NCBI GenBank assembly: GCA_963817435.1
Contig: CAWFNY010000001.1
Span: 806,001 to 870,000, forward strand
DNA length: 64,000 nt
Source of the DNA: JADJOM01 sp963817435
Lineage (GTDB): Bacteria > Gemmatimonadota > Gemmatimonadetes > Gemmatimonadales > GWC2-71-9
Direction of reading: 5' to 3'
The translations under genes were made by a program, and so were the position numbers. Numbering within the stretch: the first letter of the stretch is position 1; every line of letters starts with the position of its first letter. Shown in pieces: positions 18,955-27,287 of the stretch. The notes beneath the pieces are model-generated. The model did no database searches and was not told where the DNA came from. It saw only the letters and a list, made by a program, of their open reading frames with translations.

Positions 18955-19889
18955 CGAGGGCGCGCCCGCAGCGCGGCGTGCAGTTGGGCGATCGCCTCGG
19001 GGGCACGCGGACTGGGCCTGCCGAAGGCCGATGTCGCGAGGTACACGAACCGCCCCTCTCGCACCGCGTCGATGGTGCGCCACTCGGGGCGCGCCGCAAA
19101 GCGCGGTGGGGCGCTGTCACCGATCAGGATCAGGTCGGGGTTCCGTGAGGCGATCGCCTCGATGCTCACCGGCGCCGATGGCGCGGCGAGGTCGCCGAAG
19201 AGATTGCGTCCGCCGGCCAGCGCGAGGATCTCGCTCTGGAAACTCCCCGCGCCGATCGCGATCGGCGGCTGATCCCACGCGAGCAGCAGCACGGTCGGAC
19301 GGGGACCGCTGGCGCCGAGCGTGTCCGCCGCCGTGGTAGCGATCACGCTGTCGAACGCCGCAGCGAGCGAATCGGCGGAGGCGACGTGGCCCACCACCGG
19401 ACCAAGCAGGCGCGCGAGGCGCGAGACATCCTCGAGATGATCCATTGTGAGCTGTGCCGCGGCGATCCCCGCCGCGCGCAGTTGCCGCAGCGCCTCGGCG
19501 TTCTGGGGCGAGCGGTAGAGCAGCACCAGGTCGGGGTGCCGGGCCAGGACCGCTTCGATGTTGGGGGGAATCCCATCGCCGACGCTGGGCACCGCGCGGG
19601 CTGCGGCGGGATAGTCGCACCACCGGGTACGGCCGACCAGAAGATCGCCGGCGCCGATCGCAAAGAGGAGTTCGGTGGTGGCCGGACTCAGCGAGACGAT
19701 GCGCGAGGCGGCGGCCGCGAGGTGCACCGTGTCACCGGCGTCATCGATCAGCGCCGGCCCGTGCGGCGCGATGGCGCCGGACTGGCAGGCGATGAGCAGT
19801 GCACCTGGGATGGCGAAACGAAGACGCCTGTCCCAGGGGAACCGGAGACAGGCGGACAGAAGCCGAAGCGAAACGGCTGGAGTCGCCAC
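18951..19889 (-). CDS. btuF: Cobalamin-binding lipoprotein of the ABC transporter
   Basis: 312 aa. A signal peptide ends in LLIAC, giving a lipidated Cys near residue 35. The periplasmic-binding fold includes RIVSLSPATTELLFAIGAGD and the RTRWCDYPAAA motif, which is typical of BtuF. The start is a GTG at 19889. GGAGG five bases upstream is the ribosome binding site, and both elements lie inside a hairpin directly downstream of the cobalamin riboswitch, so translation is probably B12-repressed. It is the first gene of the uptake operon. Confidence 0.92.
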   Translation of the reverse strand: MATPAVSLRLLSACLRFPWDRRLRFAIPGALLIACQSGAIAPHGPALIDDAGDTVHLAAAASRIVSLSPATTELLFAIGAGDLLVGRTRWCDYPAAARAVPSVGDGIPPNIEAVLARHPDLVLLYRSPQNAEALRQLRAAGIAAAQLTMDHLEDVSRLARLLGPVVGHVASADSLAAAFDSVIATTAADTLGASGPRPTVLLLAWDQPPIAIGAGSFQSEILALAGGRNLFGDLAAPSAPVSIEAIASRNPDLILIGDSAPPRFAARPEWRTIDAVREGRFVYLATSAFGRPSPRAPEAIAQLHAALRARPR

Positions 19890-19920
19890 CGAGCCCTCCC
19901 CCGAGGGTGTTCGTGGTGGC
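19885..19920 (-). promoter_or_regulatory. Start-sequestering hairpin, putative riboswitch expression platform
   Basis: The outer stem pairs GCCACC (19915-19920, read on the minus strand) with GGTGGC (19885-19890), which contains the GTG start of btuF. The inner CCCTC/GAGGG pairing covers the GGAGG ribosome binding site. The 5' arm begins at the last base of the riboswitch P1 helix, so the two structures meet and may compete. There is no T tract, which argues for translational rather than transcriptional control. Confidence 0.55.
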
Positions 19921-20064
19921 GCGAGACGAGAGGTCTCCTGGCTTCGGGCTCCCCGCTCGCCTTCCCGGTTTCCCAGTGGCGAACATGAGCGGGGTCAATT
20001 CTGCCCGTTACAGTGGCGGGGCCGCGCCGGTATTGCACCGGCTTCCGAGCGTCCCGTCTCGCGT
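19920..20064 (-). promoter_or_regulatory. Cobalamin riboswitch
   Basis: Minus-strand RNA with the conserved elements in order: P1 5' arm CGCGAGACG (20063-20055), GAAGCCGGTGCAATACCGGC, CGGCCCCGCCACTGTAA, and the B12 box AGCCAGGAGACC (within 19931-19945), closing with the P1 3' arm CGTCTCGCG (19928-19920). These match the adenosyl/methylcobalamin riboswitch consensus. It lies in the leader of btuF. A weak promoter, TTGCCG-N17-TAGGTT, overlaps the stop codon of the upstream gene. Confidence 0.95.
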
Positions 20065-20089
20065 GTTGAGTTGTTGACGACGCGCTAAC

Positions 20090-21229
20090 CTAAGACAAAC
20101 CGTTCTTCCCGGCAAGCTTGGCCGCCAGATCAGCCTTGAGCCGCGCACGCTCCTGCAGATATGCGCGCCACTCCTCGGCGGCCACCTCGGCCTCCCGTCC
20201 GGCGTAGCGGGCGTCGAGCCGCGCCAGTTGATCGAGGACCGCGTTGCGCTGCGCGGGCACCGTCGGCGCCGGCCGCCGCCGCATTGCGCGCATCCCCACC
20301 AGGGCCAGCGCGACGGCAACCACCCCGATCAGCGCCCCGGGAATCCACCCCGTGGTATCACCCGGAAAATCGATCTCGATCACCGTACCCGGTGGAACCT
20401 GACCGACCCACTGCTGGAAGCTGCGCCCCTCGATGGCCTGACTGTCGGCCTTGGTGATCCCGCCGCCCGTCACCCGCCGGTCGAACTCCTCGAGCAGCAC
20501 GTTGACCGCGTCGATCGAATCGGAGACCGGCAGCCGGACCCGGCCCGGTGTCGCGGGCAGCGCGTAGGTATACATCAACTGCTTCTGCCCGGGCGAGACC
20601 GGCGAGACCAGCACGACGCTGTCATGCCGCGCGAACAGCCCGTCGGGGCCGACATCGCCCTGTCCCACCTGGAAGCTGAGCGCGCCCGCCGGCAGGCGCG
20701 CGCCCCAGACGGGGGTCAGCGAATCGCGTGCGACCCGGGTGATGGCTCCGTTGTTCTCCAGCACGACGATCTCGAGCGCGGCGCGGGTCCCGTCCTTTTC
20801 GGGCTTGCTGATCACGATGTGACGCGACGCCACATGAATCGGCGCCCGCGACGAAGTGTCCGCGACGAAGAGGACGAGGCCGGTATCAGGCTGTTCCGGG
20901 TCGGTATGGAGCGGCGAGGAGAAGTACTCGATGCCAGCGAAGCCGGAGCTGAGCAGGTAGACGGCTGCGGTGTCGGGCCGGTAGCGGAAACGAAACTCGC
21001 CGTGAGGTCCGGCGACGGTCGAATCGATCGGCCCCTGGATCTGCCTCCCCACCCGATGCAGCACCACCCGCGCTCCGGCCACCCCGATCGTGTCCGCCCC
21101 ATGGGGACGAAGCACTCGGCCTGCGGCGATAACGGGTGTCTGCGCGGAGAGCGGGCCGGCGGCGAACCACATCAACGAGAGTATCGCGAGTCGTTGTGCC
21201 GCGCGGCGCGAGCGGAAAGGCGGGAGCAT
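20090..21229 (-). CDS. Exported membrane-anchored protein with a carboxypeptidase-regulatory-like N-terminal domain
   Basis: 379 aa, not assigned to a named family. A signal peptide ends around PLSAQ. Residues about 32-110 look like a Ig-like carboxypeptidase-regulatory domain (GRVLRPHGADTIGVAGARVVLHR, in part; HGEFRFRYRP). A middle beta-rich region follows, then one TM segment (about 300-322, ALIGVVAVALALVGMRA) and a basic, helical cytosolic tail of about 60 residues. It may be a periplasmic sensor or scaffold. The ATG at 21229 overlaps the stop of the bifunctional nuclease gene. It ends just before the cobalamin riboswitch. Confidence 0.7.
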   Translation of the reverse strand: MLPPFRSRRAAQRLAILSLMWFAAGPLSAQTPVIAAGRVLRPHGADTIGVAGARVVLHRVGRQIQGPIDSTVAGPHGEFRFRYRPDTAAVYLLSSGFAGIEYFSSPLHTDPEQPDTGLVLFVADTSSRAPIHVASRHIVISKPEKDGTRAALEIVVLENNGAITRVARDSLTPVWGARLPAGALSFQVGQGDVGPDGLFARHDSVVLVSPVSPGQKQLMYTYALPATPGRVRLPVSDSIDAVNVLLEEFDRRVTGGGITKADSQAIEGRSFQQWVGQVPPGTVIEIDFPGDTTGWIPGALIGVVAVALALVGMRAMRRRPAPTVPAQRNAVLDQLARLDARYAGREAEVAAEEWRAYLQERARLKADLAAKLAGKNGLS

Positions 21230-21720
21230 CAGGGCTGGAACTTTCCGAAATCCTCCGGATTCATCTTCTCGAGCCACGCACGAAGTTTTTCCGCCTCCGC
21301 CGACTGATCCTCCGGCGGAATCCCGGCATCGTCCGGACCATCCTCGAGCAGCGCATCCTCGGTGAAGATGGGTGCCTGCACCCGGAGCGCCAGCGCGATG
21401 CTGTCGGAGGGCCGTGCGTCGAGCTGGAACACATGGTCCTCACGCGCCAGCCAGACCTCGGCGAAGTAGGTCTTTTCCTTGAGGGCGCTGATCCGGATCT
21501 GCCGCACCGTGGCGCCGAGCCCGATGATCACCGACTTGAGCAGGTCGTGGGTCATCGGGCGCGGAGGGCGGAGGCCCTGCAGTTCCATGGCGATGGCGCT
21601 GGCCTCGGCGGGTCCGATCCAGATCGGAAGGACCCGCGTCCCGTCCTTTTCCCGGAGGATCACCACCGGGGAGTTGGTGGTACGGTCGAGACCGAGCTGA
21701 GCGACGGTGACTTCGATCAT
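21229..21720 (-). CDS. Bifunctional nuclease (BFN/DUF151) family protein
   Basis: 163 aa. It matches the DUF151 family described in plants and bacteria as a bifunctional DNase/RNase. Conserved blocks: SPVVILREKDGTRVLPIWIG (in part), EASAIAMELQGLRPPRPMTHDLL, and RPSDSIALALRVQAPIF, all near the usual spacing. The acidic C-terminal tail (about residues 125-163) is variable in the family. The ATG at 21720 overlaps the metK stop as ATGA. The cellular role in this organism is unknown. Confidence 0.85.
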   Translation of the reverse strand: MIEVTVAQLGLDRTTNSPVVILREKDGTRVLPIWIGPAEASAIAMELQGLRPPRPMTHDLLKSVIIGLGATVRQIRISALKEKTYFAEVWLAREDHVFQLDARPSDSIALALRVQAPIFTEDALLEDGPDDAGIPPEDQSAEAEKLRAWLEKMNPEDFGKFQP

Positions 21721-22913
21721 CCCACCGCGTCGAGCAGCTCTTCGACCCGGTCCGTCTGCTCCCAGGGGAAGAACTGCAGGCCGCCCTTGGAATAGGGCTT
21801 CCGGCCGAAGTGCCCGTAGGCCGCGGTCGGGGAATAGATCGGCTTGCGGAGATCGAGCGCCTTGATGATGCCGCCCGGCGTCAGGTCGAACACCTCGCGC
21901 ACGGCGTCCTCGAGCCGGGTATCGGGGACCGCGCCGGTGCCGAAGGTGTGGACCATGACGGAGACCGGGTCACGCACGCCGATCGCGTAGGCCACCTGCA
22001 CCTCGCAGCGCCGGGCCAGCTTGGCCTCGATGATGTTCTTCGCGACCCAGCGCATCGCGTAGGCCGCCGAGCGGTCGACCTTGGAGGGATCCTTGCCGCT
22101 GAAGGCGCCGCCGCCGTGACGGGCCATGCCGCCGTAGGTATCGACGATGATCTTCCGGCCGGTCAGGCCGGCGTCGCCATGCGGACCGCCGATGACGAAG
22201 CGCCCGGTCGGATTGATGTGGATCTTGGTGCGGCCGGAATCGAGGTTGATCTTGTCGAGCACCGGGCGGATCACTTCCTCGATGACGCCCTCACGGATCG
22301 TGCGCTGCGACAGCTCTCGTCCGTTCCAGTGGGCTGCGTGCTGGGTGGAGACCACCACGGTCTTGATGGCGACCGGCTTGTCGCCATCGTACTCCACCGA
22401 GACCTGGCTCTTGCCATCGGGACGCAGCCACGCAAGCTGGGTCGTGCCGGTGTCACCGCGACGCACAGCGGCGAGCCGCTCGGCGAGGCGGTGCGCGACC
22501 TGGATCGGGAGCGGCATCCGCTCGCGGGTCTCGTCGGAGGCGTACCCGAACATCATCCCCTGGTCGCCGGCGCCGCCGGTGTCCACGCCCTGCGCGATAT
22601 CCGGCGACTGATTGTCGATCGAGCTGAGCACCGCGCAGGTATCGCCGTCGATGCCGTAGTTGGCGTCGGTGTACCCGATCTTCTTGATCGTGTCACGGAC
22701 GATCTTCGGAATATGGACGTAGGTCCTGGTCGTGATCTCACCGGCCACGATCGCCATGCCGGTGGTCACCAGCGTCTCGCAGGCCACACGGCCGCGCTCA
22801 TCTTCCTTGAGGATCGCGTCGAGCACGGCATCGGAGATCTGGTCCGCCACCTTGTCAGGGTGGCCTTCGGTCACGGACTCGGAGGTGAAGACGTGGCGGT
22901 GCGTCTTGGCCAT
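21717..22913 (-). CDS. metK: S-adenosylmethionine synthase
   Basis: 398 aa, the family's full length. It makes SAM from ATP and methionine. Motifs: ESVTEGHPDKVADQISDAVLD at the N-terminus, GAGDQGMMFGYA with the ATP-binding signature, and GGGAFSGKDPSKVDRS, the phosphate-binding P-loop-like signature. The ATG at 22913 follows GGAGG-like sequence closely. The 100-bp leader contains no recognisable SAM riboswitch; a TATTAA hexamer about 25 nt upstream could be a -10 element. Confidence 0.97.
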   Translation of the reverse strand: MAKTHRHVFTSESVTEGHPDKVADQISDAVLDAILKEDERGRVACETLVTTGMAIVAGEITTRTYVHIPKIVRDTIKKIGYTDANYGIDGDTCAVLSSIDNQSPDIAQGVDTGGAGDQGMMFGYASDETRERMPLPIQVAHRLAERLAAVRRGDTGTTQLAWLRPDGKSQVSVEYDGDKPVAIKTVVVSTQHAAHWNGRELSQRTIREGVIEEVIRPVLDKINLDSGRTKIHINPTGRFVIGGPHGDAGLTGRKIIVDTYGGMARHGGGAFSGKDPSKVDRSAAYAMRWVAKNIIEAKLARRCEVQVAYAIGVRDPVSVMVHTFGTGAVPDTRLEDAVREVFDLTPGGIIKALDLRKPIYSPTAAYGHFGRKPYSKGGLQFFPWEQTDRVEELLDAVG

Positions 22914-22984
22914 GGAGGGCTTCGCGTTAATAGTGAGCGTGGAGGCCCCGGGGGGCCACGGGATTCATCGCGCAAAGTAGCCGA

Positions 22985-23000
22985 GCCGGGCAGGCCCGGC
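22985..23000 (-). terminator. Hairpin after ptsI
   Basis: GCCGGGC-AG-GCCCGGC begins 15 nt after the ptsI stop. The minus-strand sequence after it is TCGGCTACTTTGCG, with one short T run. It is a possible end of the PTS operon. Confidence 0.4.
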
Positions 23001-23014
23001 AACGGAGAACGACG

Positions 23015-24772
23015 CTAGAACAGACGGGAATCGAAGTAGTCGCCCACGCCATCCCGCAGGGCCTGGGTGACGTCACCGGGCCGGTCGGCGGCGAGCGCCA
23101 CCCGGGCGGCCGCTTCGCAGACCGACATCGGCACCGTGCGGATCACCCACTTCACCACGGGGATCGCCGGAGGCCCCACGCTCAGGGTGCGGTACCCCAG
23201 ACCGAGGAGCAGCACCACCGAGAGCGGATCGGACGCCATCTCGCCGCAGACGCTGACGCCGATGCCGGCGCGCTTCCCCGCATCCACGATGGTCTTGAGC
23301 TGCCGCACGACGGCCGGGTGATGCGGCGTGAACCGCTCGGCGAGCCGGGCGTTGCCCCGGTCCACCGCCAGCGTGTACTGCACCAGATCGTTGGTCCCGA
23401 CGCTGAAGAACGCGCTGTGCTTGGCCAGCTCATCGGCGAGGATCGCCGCCGCGGGGGTCTCGATCATCACGCCGATGGGGACCGATGCCGCGGCACGCAC
23501 CCCTTCCCTCGCGAGGTTGAGCGCCTCTTCGAGCAGCATCTCGCGCGAGTCGATCACTTCTTCCACCCGGGTGACCAGCGGCAGCATCAGCTCGAGCCGC
23601 CGGTCCGCGGCCGCGCGGAGAATCGCGCGGAGCTGCGGGCGGAAGATCTCCGGATGATCCAGGCAGACCCGGATGGAACGCCAGCCCAGGAAGGGATTGG
23701 CCTCCTGCGGCGCGCGAAACGCGGCCGGAAACTTGTCGCCACCGAGATCGAAGGAGCGCACGATCACCGGCAGTCCCGGAAAGGCGTCGCTGACCCGGCG
23801 GAAGTAGTCGGTCTGTTCGTCTTCGGAGGGAATGGCCGCCCGGCCGGTCACCAGGAACTCGGTTCGCAGCAGGCCCACGCCCTGCGCGTCGTGACGCGCG
23901 GCCAGGGCGATCTCATCCGGCAGGTCGACGTTCCCCATCACCGTGAGGTGCACGCCATCGGGGGTGATCGCGGCCTGGGTGACCGCACCCTCGAGTTCCA
24001 GCTCGAGCTTCTGCCGTCGGGAGAGCAGCCTCCGCGCCCGTTCGATCTCGGCGCGCGTCGGCTCGACGATGATTTCGCCAGTCTGGCCGTCGAGCAGCAC
24101 CATCGCGCCGTTGGCGATCTTCTCCAGCGCGCCGACGGCCCCCATCACCGCCGGGATGCCGAGCGAGTGCGCGAGGATCGCCGCATGGGAGGTCCGGGTT
24201 CCCTCTTCGCTCACCAAGCCGACCACATGATCGCGGTCGAGCTGCACGGTGAGGCCCGGGGCCAGTTCCCGCGCCACGATGACGACCTGGTCTTCGGCGG
24301 GCAGCGCCCACAAGTGCTCGTGATCGCGCCCGAGGAGCCGCGAGAGCATTCTGTTGTGGATCGCCGAGAGGTCGGCGAGGCGGTCGCGGAGCAGCGCGTT
24401 GCCCGATCCCGCCCAGGTGTTGCGGATCTCCAGCGCCTTGAATTCGTACGCCGTTTCGGCGCTCAGCAGGTTCTGCCGGATGAGCTGCTCGACGCCGTTC
24501 AGGAAATCGCTGTCCTGCGCCATGAGGATCTGGGCGTCGAAGATGTGCGACTCTTCGCGGCCGGCGCGCTCGCTCACCCGCTCCCGCAGCGTCTCCAGCA
24601 GCCGCGCGACATCGTCCACCGCCTCGTGCAGCCGGAACACCTCGGCATCGGCCTCCTCCGGCCTGATGGCGCGGTTCGGCACGTCCGGGACATCGAGCCG
24701 GACGATGACCGCCGGCCCGAACGCCACCCCGGGCGAGACTCCGACGCCCTGCACGAGTATGCTGTCGCTCAT
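23015..24772 (-). CDS. ptsI: Phosphoenolpyruvate-protein phosphotransferase (PTS enzyme I)
   Basis: 585 aa. It takes phosphate from PEP and passes it to HPr. The N-terminal part contains the HPr-binding helices and the active-site His196 in GTRTSHAAILA. The C-terminal TIM-barrel PEP-binding domain has LRTEFL, RSFDLGGDKFP and the GVMIETPAA and SVGTNDLVQYTLAVDR blocks. The start is the ATG at 24772, overlapping the ptsH stop as ATGA. A much longer open frame extends upstream, but it belongs to ptsH and EIID read in another frame. Confidence 0.97.
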   Translation of the reverse strand: MSDSILVQGVGVSPGVAFGPAVIVRLDVPDVPNRAIRPEEADAEVFRLHEAVDDVARLLETLRERVSERAGREESHIFDAQILMAQDSDFLNGVEQLIRQNLLSAETAYEFKALEIRNTWAGSGNALLRDRLADLSAIHNRMLSRLLGRDHEHLWALPAEDQVVIVARELAPGLTVQLDRDHVVGLVSEEGTRTSHAAILAHSLGIPAVMGAVGALEKIANGAMVLLDGQTGEIIVEPTRAEIERARRLLSRRQKLELELEGAVTQAAITPDGVHLTVMGNVDLPDEIALAARHDAQGVGLLRTEFLVTGRAAIPSEDEQTDYFRRVSDAFPGLPVIVRSFDLGGDKFPAAFRAPQEANPFLGWRSIRVCLDHPEIFRPQLRAILRAAADRRLELMLPLVTRVEEVIDSREMLLEEALNLAREGVRAAASVPIGVMIETPAAAILADELAKHSAFFSVGTNDLVQYTLAVDRGNARLAERFTPHHPAVVRQLKTIVDAGKRAGIGVSVCGEMASDPLSVVLLLGLGYRTLSVGPPAIPVVKWVIRTVPMSVCEAAARVALAADRPGDVTQALRDGVGDYFDSRLF

Positions 24773-25035
24773 GCCTCTCCAAACCCCCGGCCGACCAGGG
24801 TGGCCAGCGCCTCGACGGCGGCCGCTTCGTCCTCTCCGTTCGCACGGAGCGTGATCATGCTGCCGCACTCCGCGGCGAGCATCATGACGCCCATGATACT
24901 CTTGCCGTTGACTGCCATGCCGTCCTTCACGATTTCGATATCGGACTTGAACACGCTCGCGGTCTTGACGATCTGCGCCGCGGGGCGCGCGTGAAGGCCG
25001 AGCTGATTCACGATCTGGGATTCCCGCTCGATCAT
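24769..25035 (-). CDS. ptsH: Phosphocarrier protein HPr
   Basis: 88 aa. The active His15 lies in QLGLHARPAA, and Ser46 in NGKSIMGVMML is the site phosphorylated by HPrK, whose gene is in the same cluster. Both residues sit at the canonical positions. It relays phosphate from enzyme I to EIIA and, as P-Ser-HPr, serves as a regulatory signal. It overlaps EIID upstream and ptsI downstream by 4 nt each. Confidence 0.97.
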   Translation of the reverse strand: MIERESQIVNQLGLHARPAAQIVKTASVFKSDIEIVKDGMAVNGKSIMGVMMLAAECGSMITLRANGEDEAAAVEALATLVGRGFGEA

Positions 25036-25769
25036 GGCAGTCCCCAGGCGAGAAGGGCGGCAAGGCCGATGGCGGCCAGGCCGAAACGCACCGCATTAAT
25101 CCGCGGGCCGAGGGCCCAGGCCGCGGCGAGACCGGCCGTGATGACTCCCGCCACGATGGGCAGCTCCCAGGTGCTGGCCGACTGGAGCAGCCACGCCGTT
25201 GCGAGCGGCAGCGCCACGCCCACCAGCAACCCGGCGAGCAGCCCGATTCGCTGGGCGGCGCCGGGCAGCCAGGACGAGCCGATCGCGGTCCCGACCTTCG
25301 CGCCGTGAGCAAGGCCGGTGCGGAGTGCCCAGACGCTGGTCGCCACCCGGCAGACGTTGTAGCCGAGCAGCGCCGCGAGCAGGGCCCAGATCCCCGCGCC
25401 GTAGACAACCGCGATGATGCCGGCAGCCATGACCGCGGGTACCAGCCCGGCCCAGAAGAGCTGGTCGCCGAGCGCGCCGAGCGGACTGGTGAGCGCGGTA
25501 CGGAGCCGCACGATCTGGGCTCCCGGAACCAGATCGTACTCCGCCCGCACCAGGGCACCGACTGCAAGTCCGGCCAGGTACGGGTGCGAATTGAAATACT
25601 CGGCGGACCGGATCTGGGCCTCGGCGTGCCGGGCCGGGTCAGCGGATTTGAGATCTTCGAGCAACGGCTCCGCCGCGTACCCCATGCCGAGGCCCGTCAT
25701 GCGCTCATAATTCCAGGCGGCCTGCACCCCGAGAAGCCGCAGTGAAGCGCGAACAAAACCGGTCGTCAT
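25032..25769 (-). CDS. PTS mannose-family membrane component EIID
   Basis: 245 aa. It has the EIID features: a soluble N-terminal segment (RLLGVQAAWNYERMTGLGMGYAAEPLL, in part), the NSHPYLAGLAVG block, TSPLGALGDQLFWAGLVP, and a C-terminal hydrophobic domain of several TM helices. With EIIC it forms the sugar channel. The start is the ATG at 25769, overlapping the EIIC stop. The N-terminal half is shortened relative to typical EIID of about 270-280 aa. Confidence 0.85.
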   Translation of the reverse strand: MTTGFVRASLRLLGVQAAWNYERMTGLGMGYAAEPLLEDLKSADPARHAEAQIRSAEYFNSHPYLAGLAVGALVRAEYDLVPGAQIVRLRTALTSPLGALGDQLFWAGLVPAVMAAGIIAVVYGAGIWALLAALLGYNVCRVATSVWALRTGLAHGAKVGTAIGSSWLPGAAQRIGLLAGLLVGVALPLATAWLLQSASTWELPIVAGVITAGLAAAWALGPRINAVRFGLAAIGLAALLAWGLP

Positions 25770-26443
25770 CGCAACACCGCCGCCGTGAGGCCGATGCCCA
25801 CCCCGACCGCCAGCCAGCGCAGCCGGGCGCCGCGTCCCGCCCCGCGGAGGGCGCCGCTCGCCGCCGCCGCCACCCCGGCGCCGATCGCGACCGCAGTGAC
25901 CAGCATCTGCCGTTCTCCGAGCGGCAGCCGCTCGCGCAGAAACTGCGCGGCGGCGATGGCGATGCCTGCCAGCAAGGCACTGCGGAACAGGTCTCCCAGG
26001 AGACCCCGGTACTGGAGGCGGGACACCGCCGCCGCGTCGCCCGCGGCCAGCCCGGCCATCTCGCGCTGCAGCGCCTTGCCGTTCGACTGGCGCAGCCACT
26101 GGAGGCTGATTCCGCCGAGGACGGCGAATACCAGCGCAAACAGGGTGGCGAGCCCGAGCGTCTGCTGCCACGGACCGGCCGTCGAGAAGAGCACCGCGCC
26201 CACCGTCCCCGCCCCATAGTCCGGGTAGCGCGCCGCGCCGACGGGCAGCACGTCGAGGGCGAACAGCTCGAGCAGCAGTCCCACCCTGAGTCCGTCCTCG
26301 AGGTTGCCGAGCAGCAGCCCCGCGCCCGCGCCGACGATGAGCGGACGCGACAGCAGCCCCTGGGGAAAGCTCACCAGGTCGATACCGACGACCGTGCCCC
26401 AGGCGACGAGGCCGCCGATCGCGGCGCCGGGTCCGAGCATCAT
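25766..26443 (-). CDS. PTS mannose/sorbose-family membrane component EIIC
   Basis: 225 aa and about six TM segments. Typical EIIC features: an early GTVVGIDLVSFPQGLLSRP helix pair, GNLEDGLRVGLLLELFALDVLPVGAARYPD (in part) with the conserved E-L-x-L-D-x-x-P-x-G-A, then AVLFSTA. It forms the translocation pathway with EIID. The start is the ATG at 26443, overlapping the EIIB stop as ATGA. The substrate is not deducible. Confidence 0.85.
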   Translation of the reverse strand: MMLGPGAAIGGLVAWGTVVGIDLVSFPQGLLSRPLIVGAGAGLLLGNLEDGLRVGLLLELFALDVLPVGAARYPDYGAGTVGAVLFSTAGPWQQTLGLATLFALVFAVLGGISLQWLRQSNGKALQREMAGLAAGDAAAVSRLQYRGLLGDLFRSALLAGIAIAAAQFLRERLPLGERQMLVTAVAIGAGVAAAASGALRGAGRGARLRWLAVGVGIGLTAAVLR

Positions 26444-26913
26444 CGGAGCTGCTCCAGTGGCACCGGCTGGCTCGTGGGCAGATCCTGCGCCACCACGGCG
26501 GTCCCGGCGGCCTGCAGGCCTTCCAGCAGCCGGAACTCATCGTCGGTCAGATAGACGTACGGCAGCCTGGCGGTCCGCCCCGGCTTGTGATGTACCCCAC
26601 CGAGACCTATCCGCTCGACCGGAGGAGCCGCCTGACAGAGCGCGGCCATCGTCGGCACGTCCGAGGTGAGGACGAGACCGTTCCGATGGTCGCTCCGCCA
26701 CGCCGAGAGCCGGCGGGCCGCCTCGGCGACGCTGCTGAAGATGAGCTCGATCTCGGGTGGCACGCCCATGCGATAGAGATCGCGCTCCCAGTCGCTCGCG
26801 GCCACGCCGTCATCGACCAGGACGATGAAGCCCAGGTTGAGCGGCTTGCCCCAGCCGATCACGACCTGCCCGTGGACGAGCCGGTCATCGACCCGATAGA
26901 CCACGACCGGCAT
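26440..26913 (-). CDS. PTS mannose/sorbose-family component EIIB
   Basis: 157 aa. The active-site His14 is in RVDDRLVHGQVVIGW, the family signature. It accepts phosphate from EIIA and gives it to the sugar. VLVDDGVAASDWERD and the GGVHHKPGRT loop also match EIIB of the mannose class. The start is the ATG at 26913, sharing one base with the EIIA stop (TGATG). Confidence 0.9.
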   Translation of the reverse strand: MPVVVYRVDDRLVHGQVVIGWGKPLNLGFIVLVDDGVAASDWERDLYRMGVPPEIELIFSSVAEAARRLSAWRSDHRNGLVLTSDVPTMAALCQAAPPVERIGLGGVHHKPGRTARLPYVYLTDDEFRLLEGLQAAGTAVVAQDLPTSQPVPLEQLR

Positions 26914-27287
26914 CAGACCTGCCGGATCGCATCGGTGCCCTTGCCGGCGGCACGCGCGGCGCCGTCGGCGGGGGGCAGCGTTCGGTGGCTGACGAAATCG
27001 AGCAGCATGGGCAGGTTCACACCGGTGACCACGCGAACGTCGGGCCGGTTCCGCGCGGTCCGCATCGCGGCGAAGAAGCAGGAGCCGCAGGGCATGTCGA
27101 CGAAGATCACGGCCGGCCCCTGCCCCGTCGCTTCGGTCACTCGGCGCTCGATGTCCTCCGGGCCGCACTCGCTGTTGGAGACCGCGGCGAGGACGCCGAG
27201 TTCTCCGCTAATGCGCTCCGCCTCGCCCACCAGGGCGGCGGCAAGCGCGCCATGCGCGACCACGATGCCATAGGCCAGCTCACTCAT
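26913..27287 (-). CDS. PTS mannose-family component EIIA
   Basis: 124 aa. A single-domain EIIA-Man with active His12 in IVVAHGALAAALV. FVDMPCGSCFFAA replaces the usual DLxGGSP loop, a modest deviation. VVTGVNLPMLLDFV matches the dimer-interface region. It passes phosphate from HPr to EIIB. The start overlaps hprK by 8 nt. Confidence 0.9.
   Translation of the reverse strand: MSELAYGIVVAHGALAAALVGEAERISGELGVLAAVSNSECGPEDIERRVTEATGQGPAVIFVDMPCGSCFFAAMRTARNRPDVRVVTGVNLPMLLDFVSHRTLPPADGAARAAGKGTDAIRQV

Noticed and set aside
22914..23014. SAM riboswitch ahead of metK
   Set aside because: No conserved SAM-I/II/IV core was recognised in the 100-bp leader.
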